64,000 bases of DNA from Paracoccus lutimaris. GTDB lineage: Bacteria > Pseudomonadota > Alphaproteobacteria > Rhodobacterales > Rhodobacteraceae. The notes under the pieces are model-generated. The model worked only from the letters and a program-made list of their open reading frames with translations, was not told the DNA's origin and did not search any database. This document shows positions 45,001-52,482 of the stretch, one piece after another. The stretch covers positions 1 through 64,000 of the forward strand of contig NZ_QPJL01000008.1 in assembly GCF_003337565.1 (NCBI RefSeq), given 5' to 3'. A program made the translations under genes and the position numbers. How positions within the stretch are numbered: position 1 is the stretch's first letter; every line of letters begins with the position of its first letter.

Positions 45001-45989
45001 ATGCCATGGCGGGTCAGTTCCGTCACCGCGCGGCACAGCGGGCCGGGATGCACTGGCTCGGCCCCGACATGGGCAACCTGCAGCGCCCCGAGATCCAGCC
45101 CGGTCGCGCCGCCTTCGGCCAGCGCCCGGCTCAGCAGGTGCCAGGCAAAGGGCGGACCGCCGGTATGGGTGATGCCAAGCGCGGAGATCGCGCGCAGCCA
45201 GTCAAGGGGGTCGCGGATGAACCACTCGGGCGGGGCCAGCACTGTCATGCCGCCGGCAAAGATCGGCTGGATCAGATGGCCGAACAGCCCCATGTCATGG
45301 TGAAGCGGCAGCCAGCCAAGCGCCCGCGTCCCGGGGCCGGAGTCAAAGGTCCCCTGAATATCGGCCATATTGGCAAGGATATTGGCATGGTTGAGCACGA
45401 TCCCACGCGGCTTCCGGGTCGAGCCGGCGGTGTATTGCAGGCAGGCGGGCGCCTCGGCCGGGGGAGGCTCGGGCGTCCAGGACCGGGCGCCGGGACGGTC
45501 GAAGCCCTCGCTCGGGACCAGCAGGCGGATCGCGTCGCTGTCGCGCAGGCCGGCGGCGATCAGCGTGTCACGACCGTCCGGCGTCGGGCAGATCAGCGCC
45601 CGGCCGCGTTCGGCGGCCACGCGCAGGATCCTGTCCGTCGCCGCCGCATGCCGCCCGGAACCGGGCCGGGGCGCGGGCAGGATCGCCGGGCGCAACCCGG
45701 CCAGGATCGCGCCCAGAAACCCCGTGACCAGGGCGGCCGAGGTGGGAAGCGCCATCAGCACCGTGCCGCCCTGCGGGCAGGCCGCCGACAGGGCGGCCGC
45801 TGCCGCGCGCGACCGGTCCCAAAGTTCGGCATAGGAAAGTGTTTCCATGCCGGCGATGTCGCCATTGAGGATCTGCACCGCGATCCGGTCCGGGGTCTCG
45901 CTTGCACGCATGTGCAAAAGCGCGGCGATGCTTTGCGGGGCGCTTTGCGCCGCAGCGGCGGGAACGGGATGGTCGCCCGCGTCCCTCAT
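39006..45989 (-). CDS. Monomodular polyketide synthase with fatty-acyl-AMP ligase (FAAL-KS-AT-KR-ACP-TE)
   Basis: A 2,327-residue multienzyme. FAAL (about 25-555) has LQYTAGSTRKPRGIVLNH and WLPLHHDMGLFGH. KS (about 575-1000) has the active Cys in DTACSSSL, and His residues in VEAHGTGT and GHLEAAAG. AT (about 1105-1400) has GHSLGE and VAFHS, favouring malonyl-CoA. KR (about 1490-1900) has YLVTGGLGGLG and the Tyr of HYAAANRF. ACP (about 1985-2055) has the phosphopantetheine Ser of GIDSL. TE (about 2090-2315) has GHSFGA and GGHMPF. Prediction: activate a fatty acid, extend by two carbons, reduce to a 3-hydroxyacyl chain, release. Unusually, no ACP lies between FAAL and KS. The ATG at 45989 begins one base from the upstream stop. 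Confidence 0.93.
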   Translation of the reverse strand: MRDAGDHPVPAAAAQSAPQSIAALLHMRASETPDRIAVQILNGDIAGMETLSYAELWDRSRAAAAALSAACPQGGTVLMALPTSAALVTGFLGAILAGLRPAILPAPRPGSGRHAAATDRILRVAAERGRALICPTPDGRDTLIAAGLRDSDAIRLLVPSEGFDRPGARSWTPEPPPAEAPACLQYTAGSTRKPRGIVLNHANILANMADIQGTFDSGPGTRALGWLPLHHDMGLFGHLIQPIFAGGMTVLAPPEWFIRDPLDWLRAISALGITHTGGPPFAWHLLSRALAEGGATGLDLGALQVAHVGAEPVHPGPLCRAVTELTRHGMRTDGFLPCYGMAEVTVFAAGRRFPGRHGGVVRYTPGASMTVRIADPESGADIAPGETGEIWLSGPSVARGYDGNPEGTAAAFVQHDGQHWLRSGDLGRMTPQGLSVTGRRDNRIMSRGVTHHAEDLEATLHARLPRLAHAPLAAVALSSPEGEGVAVVAEIRATHTETETLRNDVIAALAEGHALSPVRISFVPPGALPRTTSGKLRHNEIAELLKSDRLQVPAPAPARPVADARGTAPAPDALQSSDIRLAITGMACRFPGADDPETFWQRLLDGDDLVTDIPAARWDVEAYHADNPATPGRMNTRRGGFIDGADLFDAAFFGLSDPEAAETDPQQRLALEVSWRALEHAGMTRESLRGSATGVFLGISTTDYAHLQIRARPDLSAFSAWSGLGTAQSIAANRISFAHDLRGPSIAVDTACSSSLTALHIAAGALLRGDCETALVGGVNLMLSPGTTVALAQFGMLASDGACKVFDARADGYVRSEGCGFVVLKRLQRARADGDRILALIRATSAAQDGHSKGITAPNPEAQEALIRQALDRARLDPGRVNFVEAHGTGTALGDPAELEVLRRTYGVAAGPACRLGSVKASAGHLEAAAGIASLIKTVQVLRHRMAPPQLHFHELPGTIDLRASRLRIPVQPEALRPAAGVPLCAAVSSFGFGGALAHVILEAAEAAPVAPQTTTDAPLRLLPVSARSDRALAGLTRDLARYARSCTPGPLAPLARTLSRHRSHFPRRGFVLARDLPGAAQALDAGLSTGSGAISELRPGFLFTGQGAHLAGQGTGLARRFPVFAEALRASAEALARADPSLPGLTDILFGDGALLGRTDLAQPALIALSHALDRLWRSLGVVPVAMAGHSLGEIAACLSAGALDLDGAMILALRRGRLMAGLPSPGAMAGVALPAEALRARLKDWNLPGLTVAAENGPAASSLAGPEDSLARALDRLSQDRVAARRLATPVAFHSAVLDPILDPLERALAEIPASAPQALVISTLTGAALTGAPDARHWRQHARQPVRFAAALTALQQAGCTHLVEIGPGQVLTGLARAALPGTPALASLPALPGGDTTEEAALLGVAGALFADGAALDWAGLNLPTDPAARAEDVPGHPFERRRYWFDMDLSRPGTAEETPLHSVLRWPLWQAPADPGGTHRPLSADASRNWLIVGDGNGLAEALARQLCARGRRVIHLGRAGGAKPWTVQRGDMRGLLRVALPDRPEPEAMTRALIDVLARRIPGGATRWSVLVPAALDITTTLSPEQDEAQQHRDGIGLLTTLVQALRGAGLTGQMYVLTRAGVQTAPDAAPEPAQAALWGFGATLFLEHPDLRGGMLDLESDTGAAQILDALDLPDLPGMVALRAGLPHAPELTPADGLPGVPPTLDRHGSYLVTGGLGGLGLEIAVWLARRGAGRVVLMSRSADAGARATHAARIARIEAAGAEVALISCDTGDAPALRRCLQALRADTRPLRGIVHAAGQNWLGRIADTPPERMLETMRLKAGAALVLHEATRDLQLDLFVICSSVSALWGSVELAHYAAANRFADALVEMRRAQGLVGTSVNWGPWAEVGMSARPRETEVVTALGLPLIPPGDALAALEQALTAPDAVQVIARLDWQRFGAFADYSLWPGLFAPLRRAAEAGRGSATAARHLAAELRGLPEQAARKRLVAAIRRELAALVYLSPGREISEEEPFNLLGIDSLTAISFALRLEAQTGVSLPPTLAYTHPTIADVTDFVLAGLSRMTEQDTEGPPAPTGRGDATPALAARPAGVSMICLPFAGASAAVFADWRVPGVTLRCAELPGRGTRYREPAAPSIEALAEDLAREIARTGGSEVIYGHSFGARLAFETARKLPGTARPRLLVLSCLGPQPPAPGGAPLDGQDADALARHARDWHGDAADSAAWGRLLPGLRHDLALMADAGPVSGPALAVPVLVIGGRDDALAPPDSLIGWQAHVQDRFSLTLLAGGHMPFRTDPQGFFATLAAAIRDLSDKEPSR

Positions 45990-45990
45990 C

Positions 45991-47490
45991 TCAGCTTGTC
46001 GCCGCCTGGACGAACAGGGTGCTGGGGACGGTCTGGCCATTGGCGGCCGTGCCGGTCAGCTTTACCTGATTGTCGGCGGGCACCTGCACCTGCCGTGATC
46101 CGTTGGCGATTTCGGCGGCGGGTATCTCAGTCCCGCCGGGGTCCAGCACCAGCTTGGTCAGGTTGGCGGTCTGCCATGCCACCGTCACCGTACCGCCCGC
46201 GGGCGCGGCGGTGGTGTTAAAATACAGGATCTGCGGATGCGTCATGTCCGAGGCGCCGATATAGTAGGTCTCGGATGCGCCGCCCGGCTGGTAAAGGGTA
46301 AAGCTGTTGATATCGCCCAGGATCAATCTCTGGCCGCCCCAGCTCATCGGGTCGATGCCAAAGGACAGCAGCAACAGCTTGCCGGTGGCGTCACGTTGCA
46401 GGTATTTGAAATACAGAAAGGTCACCGGCGCCAGCGAGAAGCTGATGCGGGCCTGGCTCTGGGGCGGATAGCCGGTGGCGGTCAGGATATATTCCACCCT
46501 ACCCGGAATGTCCGAGATCGCCGCCGCCCCGTGCTGCGCATCGTCGCCCGGCACCCGCTGCATCTGCCGCAAGGGTTGCGCCGGGACCAGCTGCGGACCC
46601 GCCCCCGAGGGCGTGGTCAGCACCACCGCGCGGGCGTAAAGAACGCTCCAGTCCAGCGTCACCTTGTCGTCCACCCGCAGCGTCGCGCCAGAGGCGGGCG
46701 TCGCGGCAAAGCGTGGCAGATAGGGCGCGCGCGCCGTCAGCGTGACCGAGGTCGAGGCGGTCTTCTGGCCGTCGCCGGTGCGCACTGTCAGCGTCAGCAC
46801 CATGCTGCCCGCGCCGCCGGGCGCAAAGCTGAGCTGGCCCGGATAGGGCGGCGTTGCGCCCTGTACCGGAAAGCTGCGCGTGCCGTCACCGCCATCCAGC
46901 CCCGCAATGTCGACGACCGTGCCGCCCGCCGATTCCCAGTACAGCGTCACCACCTCATCCTTGCCTGCGATCTGCTTGCTCAGCCAGGCGGTGATTTGCA
47001 GGCCCATCTGGTTCTTGGTCAGGTCAAGCGTCGTGCTGGCCTCGTCCGAGCCGATATATTCGGTGATGCCCAGGCTGACCGGACCAGGAACGGCGCTGAT
47101 CTGGACCGGGCTCAGCGTAATCTCGATGGTCTGCCCCGGCGCCAGGATCGTCTGGCCCAGCGGAAGAATGGCAATGCTGTTGACCTCGCCGGGCTGCACC
47201 CCGGCGATGAACCCGTCGCTTTGCGATTTCGCGGTATAGGTCACTTTGTCCGTCAGCGCCGCGGCACCGGTCTTGGCTGGCGGCGCGGGAATGTTAAGCA
47301 CGATCTCGTCGCCTTGCGGTCCGGGTACGAATGTAATCCGGCTGCCGCTCGCCGGATTGGTGGCCGTCAGCGTCAGCGTCTGCTCGCTGCCCGCCACGAC
47401 CTGAAGGGGTGCCACGGCATATTCGAGTTTCGTGGCGCCACCGGAAACCGTGGCCGGTGCAGATTTCGGTGCCGCGTGATCGGTGCTCAT
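45991..47490 (-). CDS. Ig-like beta-sandwich protein of the giant operon
   Basis: A 499-residue soluble protein with no signal peptide. It appears to contain three to five beta-sandwich domains. Repeated features are EQTLTLTATNPASG, DEVVTLYWESAGGTV, DKVTLDWSVLYARAV and GTVTVAWQTANLTKLVLDP, each a Val-rich strand followed by a W, as in Ig-like or fibronectin-like repeats. The start ATGA overlaps the stop of the 1,340-residue gene, with AAGGAG eight bases before, so it is translationally coupled. It has no recognised family. A binding or scaffold role in the operon is inference. Confidence 0.65.
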   Translation of the reverse strand: MSTDHAAPKSAPATVSGGATKLEYAVAPLQVVAGSEQTLTLTATNPASGSRITFVPGPQGDEIVLNIPAPPAKTGAAALTDKVTYTAKSQSDGFIAGVQPGEVNSIAILPLGQTILAPGQTIEITLSPVQISAVPGPVSLGITEYIGSDEASTTLDLTKNQMGLQITAWLSKQIAGKDEVVTLYWESAGGTVVDIAGLDGGDGTRSFPVQGATPPYPGQLSFAPGGAGSMVLTLTVRTGDGQKTASTSVTLTARAPYLPRFAATPASGATLRVDDKVTLDWSVLYARAVVLTTPSGAGPQLVPAQPLRQMQRVPGDDAQHGAAAISDIPGRVEYILTATGYPPQSQARISFSLAPVTFLYFKYLQRDATGKLLLLSFGIDPMSWGGQRLILGDINSFTLYQPGGASETYYIGASDMTHPQILYFNTTAAPAGGTVTVAWQTANLTKLVLDPGGTEIPAAEIANGSRQVQVPADNQVKLTGTAANGQTVPSTLFVQAATS

Positions 47491-50400
47491 GCGTCATTCT
47501 CCTTATCGCTGCCGGGCGTGGTGAGCGCGCCGGAAAGACTGAGCCAGCCTTCTGAGAGATGCAGCGGCACGGTGCCCATGCTGGCGCCGGGGGTGCTGGC
47601 CGTGACCGGCTCGTCCGGCGCCCAGCCGGTGATATCGGCGCGCGCGGCCCAGGCCCATTTGCCGCGCACTTCGGAAGGCAGCGGCATGCGGATGCGATGC
47701 GGATCGGTCAGGACCGGACCGGCGCGGAAATCCACCACCATCGCGGCCAGCGCCGCGGCAACGGGGCCGGGGGGCAGGCCCTGGCTCTGGCCCGGCTGCC
47801 AGCCGCTGGTGACCGGGATCCGGCCGCGCGGATCGACCAGCATCGTCAGATGGATGGGCGTGCCGTCAAGCGGCAGTTCCAGCAGATGGCCGGTTTCGAC
47901 ATAGCCGCTGGTTGCGGCGCCCGCATTTCCCAAAAGCCGTGTCAGGCCGCCAAGGGGCACCGGGCCGCCGCGCAGCGCCCTCGAGACCGCCGCCGTCTGC
48001 CCGCCCGCGCCATAGACCGCATAGAAGCGCGTGTAATCGTCATTGACGAAATAGCCCATCACCCCGTTGCTGCTGAGCCCGGTATCGCCCAGCCGCGCGG
48101 GCATCGTGACCGCCATCACCGGCACAGGTTTCGGCGCGAAGACCGGCTTGCCGCCCTGCTGCGCCACATAGCTGTCGCCGGTCATCCCCCAGCTTTGGTT
48201 GTAGGACGGCAAGCCCGCGATCGCCGCGCTGATCCTTGCGCGCACCACCGCCAGTGGCGGCCCCAGCAGCGTGCCGGCGCCATTGCCCGGCATGCCCAGC
48301 GGTGCCAGTGCCCAAAGCACGCTGTCGATATGGTCGAACATCGCGTCCAGCGCGCTTCCGCCCTCGGTCAGCCCCTGGTCAAGCAGCCCCGTCACCAGCG
48401 CTTGCAAATGCGGATTGCCCAGCGTTGGCCCGGCGCCAAGCGCCGCGTTCGAGCCGGGCGGCGATTGCCAGCGCAGGCCGGTGGACGAGGGCTGGGTCGC
48501 GGTGCTTTCCGTCTGGATCTTGAGCACCGAGCCGCCGCTGCCGCCGTCCTGTTCAAAGACCGCAAGCGCGATGTCCAGATTGTTGGGGATCACATAGCCG
48601 CAGACCGGGCTGGTCCGATCGGCGGAATTTGAGGGCAGCGTGTCATCGAAAGCATCCAGAAGCTGCAAGTCGATCCGGCAGGCATCGCTGATCCGGGGCG
48701 CGAGCTGGATATAGGCGCGGTTCTGGTCCTGGCCGTTCGCGATGAAGACCGGCGTCTGCACGCTTTGCGCGCGGATGACGTCGGTGATCGGCAACGAGGG
48801 CGCGACATTGGGCGGTTTGCCCGACAGGATCTGCCCCCAGCTGTCGACGATCCAGACGTCCAGAAGCGTCATATGCCCGGATCGCAGCGCGAAATAGGGC
48901 TCGACCGGCAGCGTGCCGTTCACCGGGGTTGCGCTGCCCGGGACTGGCAGATAGCCCACCGGCGCCGAACCCAGCAGCGCGTCCAGATCGGTCTCGTCCT
49001 GATTGGGGCCGCTCAGACGGGTCAGAAGCTGCTGTGTCACCCCGCTGGCAGCAAGGGTGAAAAGATCGGCGCGCTGCATCAACCCGACCATGTTTTCCAG
49101 CGCATCGCGGGTGAACTTGGGCAGCTGATCATAGTCGCTGTCGGTCTTGAACGTCGCCAGCCGGGCGGCGATGTTCTGCGCCACCTTCGGGTCAAAGACG
49201 GTGCGCGCCTCGAAGATGATGGGGCTGGCGGGGGGCTGAACCTGGCCGCCCTTCCAGACGAAATCCTCGGGTCCCAGCTCCCATTTCTCCAGCATGGTGG
49301 CAAAGTCGTCGCCGTCGGGCGCCCAGCTGACGCGCCAGTCGACAAAGACCGGCGTCCAGGGCTGGCCGTTGCGAAAGGTCACGGCCGGCGCGCTGGGCGC
49401 ATGCCCGGTGAGGCCCGCCGCCTGCGCCAATGCCGCGGCCGAGGCCGAACCCGAAAGCTCGGCGAGCCAGGGGGCCTGCTGGATGCCGACGATCTTGGCG
49501 GCCAGCGCCGCGATCTGGGCCGGGGTCGAGCCGCCGCCGCCAAGCGCCAGCGCACGGCTGGCCAGGAATGGCGCGGCGCCGGGATCGCTGAAAAGCAGTT
49601 CGATCCACAGGTCGGGCACCTCTTTGGGCAGCGCATCGCCGACCGGCAGCACGGCTGCGTCGAGCACCGCGCCCGCGTCAAGCGAGGCGATGCCGGCACC
49701 CAGCGGCACGAGGTCCAATCCGGTGATGCTTTGGCCGGTGATCCGGCAGGTCAGGCTGTCATCCTCGTCATAGACCCCTGGCGCGGCGAATTGCGCGCTG
49801 CCGCCGGACCCCGCCACCAGAAATACCGGATCATTGGGCTGGTAAGCGGATGAGCCGCTGATCCGGCGGATCTCGTACATCCCCGCCAGCGCCGCCAGCA
49901 GCGCCGCCTCGGCCAGGGCGATCTCGCCGGTCTTGGGGGCGCTGCGCCTGTCAAGCTCGGCCTGCGTGGCGGTGATGGCTGCGGCCATCGCGGTCAATGC
50001 GGCGGTCAGCTTGCTCTTGACCTCGGGCGCGGCGCTGCGGGGGATATTGCGCTTTTTCCACAGCAGCGCGAAATACTCGGACTGCTGGGTCGCCAGACCC
50101 TCTTGCAGAATGTCAGCTTCGCGCTGCAAAATATTGAGTTGGCTAAGTTTGTCGGTCTGGTCCGGTGTCAGCGGCACGGTCGCATTGCCGCCATTCTGGT
50201 CGGTCCCCTGACCGACCTCGGGGCGGACAACGGTCCAGATGTTGCGCGAGCCCTGGGCCGCGAATTCGCGGGCGTGCAGATCGGCCTCGGTCTGACCGGG
50301 ATCGGATTCCAGATCGTTCAGCAGCCCGGCCTGGAATGCCTCGATGGCGCGCTCGATCAGCGGGATCGTCGAGCGCGCCTCCTTGCCCTGGGTCACCAGC

Positions 50401-51509
50401 GTTTCGGCGATCCAGGCGGCGATGGCCTCGGTCGCGGTATTGCCCACGGCCAGTTGCGGCGGGGTCTTGCCGCCCCCCGGGGCGCCGCTGCCATAGGCGA
50501 TATCGGCCCCCTGCCAGTCGACGTTCAGCAACATCCCCGCCAGCATCATCTGGCTAGGCAGGTCCGGAACCGGACCGGCCTCGCCATTGGCCATGCGCCA
50601 GGCCTCCCAGCGGGTGATTGCCTGATCAAGCTGCGGTGGCAGGCCGGCCTCGGGCGCACCATTGTCGACGCCGCGCGCCTTGGCCCAGGCCAGCCAGTCG
50701 GTCTGCGCCGCCCGCACGTCCGAAATCGTCGGGCCGAGCGCCCATTGAAACGTGCTCTGCACGGCCGCGCGCCAGGCCTGAACCGACGAGGTGTCGATGT
50801 CATGCAACAGATCCTGGCTTGGATCGGAATACCAGCCGATCACGGAATAGCCGTAGCGCGCCGCCGCGGTTGCCAGCGGATCATGCATGGTCAGCACGTT
50901 GCGAAGATTGTCATAGGCCGCCACCCAGGAGGTATTTCCGGGCGCGATGGCGGTCAGGGCGGGGGGATCGTTCGACTGGGTGCCGTCCCAGTCGGAGATG
51001 TCCTGCGCAAGGCCAAGGATGCCGGTGCTGCCCGGCGCGGCGGGCAGCGGGTACTGGCTGACGGTCAGCGGGATCTGGCCGCTTGCCGCTTCCAGATGGT
51101 CCGCCAGGATCACCCATGCCTTCAGCTGCGGCGGTCCGCCGGCCGCGTCATATTGCGCACGCAGCACCAGCCACCGGTTCGGGATCAGCGGAAAACGCGG
51201 CTGGCCGGCCTCGTCCGCGTCTGGCGCGGCTGCGTCGTCGGGCGCCGCGCCGCGCCGCAGCGCATAGGGCAGGGTCCAGGCCAGATGCGCGCCCACCTGC
51301 GGCTTTGCGGCATCCTCGACCGGGGTGAAGGGCGGCGGCGCGGCATCGGCCAGTCCCAGGCTGAGCGCCTGATAGTTCATTAGCGTCCGCGCCCAGCTGC
51401 TGCCCTGGATATCGGGCGCGCCGACCAGCAGGCAGTCGACGGCCATCGGCACGATCAGCCTTGGGCCGGGCCAGACCGGAGCCTTGACGGGGGTAGGGCC
51501 TTGGCTCAT
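47487..51509 (-). CDS. Large conserved protein of the giant operon (1,340 residues)
   Basis: A 1,340-residue cytoplasmic-type protein. The N-terminal region has GAHLAWTLPYALRRG followed by FPLIPNRWLVLRAQYD, a motif combination I have seen in large uncharacterised proteins of several phyla without an assigned function. Residues about 455-530 look like a coiled coil (SQLNILQREADILQEGLATQ). The rest is mixed, with beta-rich and Pro-rich stretches. The start at 51509 has AAGGGA about eight bases upstream. Only 16 bases separate it from the preceding gene. No signal peptide or transmembrane segment is evident, and no catalytic motif is recognised. Confidence 0.65.
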   Translation of the reverse strand: MSQGPTPVKAPVWPGPRLIVPMAVDCLLVGAPDIQGSSWARTLMNYQALSLGLADAAPPPFTPVEDAAKPQVGAHLAWTLPYALRRGAAPDDAAAPDADEAGQPRFPLIPNRWLVLRAQYDAAGGPPQLKAWVILADHLEAASGQIPLTVSQYPLPAAPGSTGILGLAQDISDWDGTQSNDPPALTAIAPGNTSWVAAYDNLRNVLTMHDPLATAAARYGYSVIGWYSDPSQDLLHDIDTSSVQAWRAAVQSTFQWALGPTISDVRAAQTDWLAWAKARGVDNGAPEAGLPPQLDQAITRWEAWRMANGEAGPVPDLPSQMMLAGMLLNVDWQGADIAYGSGAPGGGKTPPQLAVGNTATEAIAAWIAETLVTQGKEARSTIPLIERAIEAFQAGLLNDLESDPGQTEADLHAREFAAQGSRNIWTVVRPEVGQGTDQNGGNATVPLTPDQTDKLSQLNILQREADILQEGLATQQSEYFALLWKKRNIPRSAAPEVKSKLTAALTAMAAAITATQAELDRRSAPKTGEIALAEAALLAALAGMYEIRRISGSSAYQPNDPVFLVAGSGGSAQFAAPGVYDEDDSLTCRITGQSITGLDLVPLGAGIASLDAGAVLDAAVLPVGDALPKEVPDLWIELLFSDPGAAPFLASRALALGGGGSTPAQIAALAAKIVGIQQAPWLAELSGSASAAALAQAAGLTGHAPSAPAVTFRNGQPWTPVFVDWRVSWAPDGDDFATMLEKWELGPEDFVWKGGQVQPPASPIIFEARTVFDPKVAQNIAARLATFKTDSDYDQLPKFTRDALENMVGLMQRADLFTLAASGVTQQLLTRLSGPNQDETDLDALLGSAPVGYLPVPGSATPVNGTLPVEPYFALRSGHMTLLDVWIVDSWGQILSGKPPNVAPSLPITDVIRAQSVQTPVFIANGQDQNRAYIQLAPRISDACRIDLQLLDAFDDTLPSNSADRTSPVCGYVIPNNLDIALAVFEQDGGSGGSVLKIQTESTATQPSSTGLRWQSPPGSNAALGAGPTLGNPHLQALVTGLLDQGLTEGGSALDAMFDHIDSVLWALAPLGMPGNGAGTLLGPPLAVVRARISAAIAGLPSYNQSWGMTGDSYVAQQGGKPVFAPKPVPVMAVTMPARLGDTGLSSNGVMGYFVNDDYTRFYAVYGAGGQTAAVSRALRGGPVPLGGLTRLLGNAGAATSGYVETGHLLELPLDGTPIHLTMLVDPRGRIPVTSGWQPGQSQGLPPGPVAAALAAMVVDFRAGPVLTDPHRIRMPLPSEVRGKWAWAARADITGWAPDEPVTASTPGASMGTVPLHLSEGWLSLSGALTTPGSDKENDA

Positions 51510-51525
51510 GGCGTGTATCCCTTCA

Positions 51526-52482
51526 TCACTGGCCCCCATTCGCGGGGCAAAGTGCCGTGGCGCTGGCGGTGTAATCCTGCCGTCCAGCCCCGCGCACCAT
51601 TTGCAGGGCAAAGCCCGCCGCGCTGAGCTTGCCCGAGGGCGGCAGCGCGGCCTTGGGCATTGCCGCCGCCAGCTTTGCGGCAGTGTCGGCGACGCGCACC
51701 ACCCCGGCGGGCTGCCCCGTGCCATCGCGCATGATGACCGGACCTGTCAGGTTCTCGCTGTTTTGCGCGATCTGCGTGCCCGCGACATATCCCCCAAGGC
51801 CCAGACCGCGCAGGTTTACCTGCCAGGCGCCGGGCGTGCCGGCGACGGGCAGCAGGCCGAAATGCAGCCCCTCCGAGGGTTCGATAAAGCTGACCGAGTC
51901 GGGCTGTTCGGCGAAGATCACCAGCAGGATCGTCGCGGACAAGCGGTCCATACGCACCAGCTCGACGGTCTTGCCCTCCCGGCTGGCCAGGACCTCCAGC
52001 CCCGGCCAGCCCGAGACGACGACCGAGCGGAACAGAAATCCGGTATAGGCCGCCGGCACCGTGACCTCCTGGGGCAGGGGCTTGCCACGCAGCGTGGCGC
52101 GCAGGGCCTGCTGATTGGCCTCGATCTCGGCATAGACAGCTTCGAAAAGCGTTTCGTTGAAAATCGCCTCGGCGGTGGACAGCGTGGCCGTGGACAGCGC
52201 GCCATCGACGCTGCGCTGCAGCCAGTTGCGGTCGATATGGAAGAAGCGCATGGATTCGGGGGGCAGCAGGCGCGGATCCGCCACCAGATATTCGAAGGGC
52301 ACGCCGTAAAGCAGCGTCAGCTGGGTCAGCCAGTCCAGAAGTTGCCGGGGCAGGGCGGGCGCGGTCGGGGCCGCGCCGGTCCGGACCGTGGAACCCTGTG
52401 CTGCCGCAGCCCCTTGCGCGACGCGCGTGGTGTCGCGCTGCTGCAGGCTGACGGCGCGGGCAGAGCTGAAGGTCGATTTCAT
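51526..52482 (-). CDS. Hypothetical protein of the giant operon (318 residues)
   Basis: A 318-residue protein with a low-complexity Ala/Thr N terminus. A distinctive motif follows: LLYGVPFEYLVADPRLLPPE then MRFFHIDRNWLQRSVDGAL. I recall the same LPPES-RFF-DxNW pattern in uncharacterised proteins accompanying giant DUF6603-type proteins elsewhere, but no function. The middle is beta-rich. Its ATGA overlaps the upstream stop by four bases. No export signal. Confidence 0.6.
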   Translation of the reverse strand: MKSTFSSARAVSLQQRDTTRVAQGAAAAQGSTVRTGAAPTAPALPRQLLDWLTQLTLLYGVPFEYLVADPRLLPPESMRFFHIDRNWLQRSVDGALSTATLSTAEAIFNETLFEAVYAEIEANQQALRATLRGKPLPQEVTVPAAYTGFLFRSVVVSGWPGLEVLASREGKTVELVRMDRLSATILLVIFAEQPDSVSFIEPSEGLHFGLLPVAGTPGAWQVNLRGLGLGGYVAGTQIAQNSENLTGPVIMRDGTGQPAGVVRVADTAAKLAAAMPKAALPPSGKLSAAGFALQMVRGAGRQDYTASATALCPANGGQ

